Below are positions 62,200 to 64,000 of a stretch of 64,000 nt of DNA, piece after piece. Made by a program: the position numbers and the translations under genes. The stretch spans positions 1-64,000 of the forward strand of contig JAFTGD010000055.1 in the NCBI GenBank assembly GCA_017458065.1, given 5' to 3'. The stretch comes from Oscillospiraceae bacterium. Lineage in GTDB: Bacteria; Bacillota; Clostridia; Oscillospirales; Oscillospiraceae. Below the pieces are notes generated by a model. That model was not told where the DNA came from, made no database searches, and was given only the letters and a program-made list of their open reading frames with translations. Each line of letters starts with the position of its first letter. The first letter of the stretch is position 1.

Positions 62200-62782
62200 C
62201 AAAGCCAATATCAACCGTACCCATGAGCAGTCTCTGGACGCCTATAAGGAGATCCGGGCAACCTATCCCGATATGGACGTCATTGTGGACCTTGCCACCA
62301 CCTTCGGATGCCCCTTTGAGGGGAAATACACCGACCCGGCCGCAGTTGTCGCCTTTCTGAAGGACTATGTTGACGTCGGCATGACAGAAGTCTGCCTCTG
62401 CGACACCATCGGCATCGCAGATCCCGCCCAGGTCAAAGCCGTGATTGGCGCGGTGAAGACAGCCTATCCCGCTCTGAAGCTGGCGGTACACTTTCACGAC
62501 ACCAGGGGCCTCGGCATGGTCAACACCCTGACCGCCATGGAAGCCGGCGTTGATGAGATCCAGTCCACCCTCGGGGGCTTGGGCGGCTGCCCCTTTGCGC
62601 CGGGCGCTTCCGGGAATCTGGCCACAGAAGACACGGTCTGGATGCTCAACGAAATGGGCTATGACACCGGTATCAGCTTCTCCAAAATCCTTGCCGCAGC
62701 AAAGCATGAGAAGGAGCTGATCGACGGCAATTACAGCGGTCACCATATCGATATCGAAAAAGAGACGCCCTGTAAGGCGTGA
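62183..62782 (+). pseudogene. HMG-CoA-lyase-like gene, N-terminally truncated
   Basis: Frame starting at about SVSHNKANINRTHE and running to the stop: the C-terminal two thirds of an HMG-CoA lyase/HMGL-like protein. It includes CLCDTIGIADP, AVHFHDTRGLGM and GLGGCPFAPGASGN, with metal-ligand histidines and catalytic cysteine. About 110 N-terminal residues are lost, including the first catalytic motif. It abuts the TetR stump. Confidence 0.8.
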
Positions 62783-62795
62783 TTTCTCCCCGGCC

Positions 62796-62849
62796 AAAAG
62801 CCGGATAAGGCAGCGGGATTATCTTCCCGCTCTCTTATCCGGCTTTTCC
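62796..62849 (+). terminator. Terminator of the former HMGL gene
   Basis: AAAAGCCGGATAAG (62796-62809) and CTTATCCGGCTTTT (62834-62847) with an inner AGCGGGA/TCCCGCT pair. The next 160 bases show no gene. Confidence 0.8.
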
Positions 62850-63009
62850 TTGCCTGAATCACATGTCTTTCATCGTTTTTTGTCGCCACCGCTTGAAATC
62901 AGAAACGCTGCCGTGCTGCCTTCATGGAAAACGACCCAAAATACTTGTTGAGCGATTCATGTTTCCATGTTCTGTTCGTTTTTCAGTCAAGTCGAAGTTC
63001 GGAACCTGC

Positions 63010-63243
63010 TTACAGAAACATCGCCATGTAGTGCGGTAACGTGATTTTCCCACTGGTTGTACCGATGTTCCCGTCGACAAATTTGTAAGCTTCACTGGGG
63101 CGAAATTGTTCAATAAAGCGGTTGAGCGAAGGGCTGGAAGTATTTCCGGCTTTGACCTCGACAGGGACAACTTCTCCATTCCGCTCTATGATAAACTCAT
63201 TCTCCATAGAACTGTTGTCTGTCTTGTAATAATTCAGGTTAAT
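63010..63243 (-). pseudogene. C-terminal remnant of a DUF4143-type ATPase
   Basis: The minus strand encodes NYYKTDNSSMENEFIIE, VVPVEVKAGN and KITLPHYMAMFL, the tail of an AAA/DUF4143 ATPase with the nuclease-like EVKAG motif. The ATPase part is missing. The sequence is more A-T rich than its surroundings. Confidence 0.75.
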
Positions 63244-63272
63244 AGGCAGCAACGAAGAAGTCAAGAGGAAGA

Positions 63273-63348
63273 TGCATATTTTTGGACTGTTATTTTTAAC
63301 AGTATTGCACATTTTTGGACATTGCTCGACGGCAATTTTGCATATTTT
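63273..63348. repeat. TGCAyATTTT repeats with exact 33-bp period and intervening dyads
   Basis: TGCATATTTTTGGAC (63273-63287), TGCACATTTTTGGAC (63306-63320) and TGCATATTTT (63339-63348) start exactly 33 bases apart. Between copies lie small dyads: ACTGTTA/TAACAGT (63286-63303) and ATTGC/GCAAT (63321-63336). It sits in the gap beside the ATPase remnant. Confidence 0.65.
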
Positions 63349-63475
63349 CAATTTTACATGTGACCGGAGCCTCACTTTAGATTTTTACCGTATTTGACTT
63401 TTGATTATTCCCATAATATACTTTGGAATATTCCGTTGCCATTTTTGTCGCCGAAATGGAGAGAAGCGGCTTTGC

Positions 63476-63510
63476 TCAATCGCACCCATGAGCCGTCTCT
63501 GAACGCCTAT
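63476..63510 (+). pseudogene. 35-bp scrap of a second HMGL copy
   Basis: 31 of 35 bases match 62211-62245 of the HMGL-like gene and read NRTHEPSLNAY in frame. No other part of that copy is present. Confidence 0.6.
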
Positions 63511-63596
63511 CATACCTTCCCGGCGGATGTTGCGGCGAAGCGGCGCTCTGTGGTATACTTGCAGCTCAGGATTTGCCGCAGGAGGTGATTCTTCCC

Positions 63597-64000
63597 ATGA
63601 ATATCTTCGGATACCTGGATTGGCGTGCGGATGTGCCTTTTTCCGCCGTGCCGTTTAACGACGTGGATAATCTGATTCTGTCGGAGCTTGCCTATACCGA
63701 CTTTGGAGGCATCGTCCCGGAGACCGGCGAGAGCATCCCTCTGTCGGGTGCACATGATCTGTTCTTTGCCTCCCACAGCGCTGAGGAATTGCGCGCCAGT
63801 TCTTCTTTCCTTGCAAAATCCCCTCTGCTGATGGAAGGCATGCTGTCCGGCGCGCGTTTCGCGGATACCAGACTGTGCCGCTATATCAACGAGGTCGACG
63901 CGGACAGGAGCGCCCAGATCTCCGCGGTCACATTTCTCCTCGACGACGGATCCGCTTATGTCGCTTTTCGCGGAACGGACAACAGCCTGACCGGGTGGAA
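63597..64000 (+). CDS. Mbeg1-like (DUF2974) lipase-like protein, partial
   Basis: The first 134 codons of a gene that runs off the window. An AGGAGGTGAT site lies seven bases before the ATG. The protein begins NIFGYLDWRADVPFSAVPFN and contains LDDGSAYVAFRGTDNSLTGW, the start of the lipase-like domain of Mbeg1/DUF2974 proteins. The catalytic serine is beyond the edge. The role of the family in bacteria is uncertain. Confidence 0.85.
   Translation, partial: MNIFGYLDWRADVPFSAVPFNDVDNLILSELAYTDFGGIVPETGESIPLSGAHDLFFASHSAEELRASSSFLAKSPLLMEGMLSGARFADTRLCRYINEVDADRSAQISAVTFLLDDGSAYVAFRGTDNSLTGW

Noticed and set aside
63273-63348. Possible CRISPR-like array
   Set aside because: Only three short, imperfect copies with dyad-containing gaps of 18 bases and no cas genes.

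Overview
The window looks like a chromosomal segment of a GC-rich Clostridia-type Firmicute, probably a gut anaerobe of the Oscillospirales kind. The reasons are strong AGGAGG-type ribosome sites, YlmH, YesL/DUF624 and AI-2E family genes, several Opp/Dpp and sugar ABC importers, ECF sigma/anti-sigma pairs with small membrane anti-sigma proteins, and SpoIIE/RsbW-like debris. The genus cannot be fixed from sequence alone. No rRNA, tRNA, CRISPR array, prophage or intact insertion sequence was seen.

Layout. 1-4 kb: a LysR regulator facing a three-gene operon (tandem SnoaL-like protein, Dabb-domain protein, IlvD/Edd dehydratase). 4-10 kb: a six-gene minus-strand operon with a nickel/peptide-type ABC importer and an embedded SAM methyltransferase. 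10-12 kb: a YtrA-type GntR / ABC-ATPase / ABC-2 permease operon. 12.2-19.1 kb: an accessory, defence-like island. It has an AAA+ ATPase with three 19-bp repeats in its leader, and facing it a three-gene operon: an HTH-AAA-ATPase-PDDEXK protein, a SANT-like protein, and a large primase-helicase-PLD protein resembling TOTE conflict-system effectors. 19.1-23.3 kb: serC-serA-MTAN-alaX, an operon that joins serine synthesis to an editor of mischarged tRNA(Ala). 23.5-31 kb: three ECF sigma/anti-sigma pairs, interrupted by a DUF4143 ATPase and an M29 aminopeptidase. 31-38.5 kb: a LacI-controlled arabinofuranoside locus (GH127, sugar ABC importer, YesL). 38.5-43.4 kb: an Fe-ADH / aconitase-like / class II fumarase operon. 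43.5-52.4 kb: housekeeping genes (YlmH, hydrolase, cysteine desulfurase, MtaB, AI-2E transporter, Pgi) with decayed phosphatase fragments around a flavodoxin-like reductase. 52.4-61 kb: an oligopeptide importer operon with an unusually long binding protein and a permease carrying a very large insertion, bracketed by two small membrane proteins. 61-64 kb: a decay zone with a TetR gene fused by deletion to the tail of an HMG-CoA-lyase gene, a second scrap of that gene, a DUF4143 ATPase tail, a regular 33-bp-period repeat array, and the start of an Mbeg1-like gene cut by the window end.

The best candidate for something undescribed is the 12.2-19.1 kb island. Its HTH-nuclease, SANT-like protein and primase-helicase appear to be one transcript, driven from a TTGACT-16-TATAAT promoter that abuts a perfect 21-bp inverted repeat.
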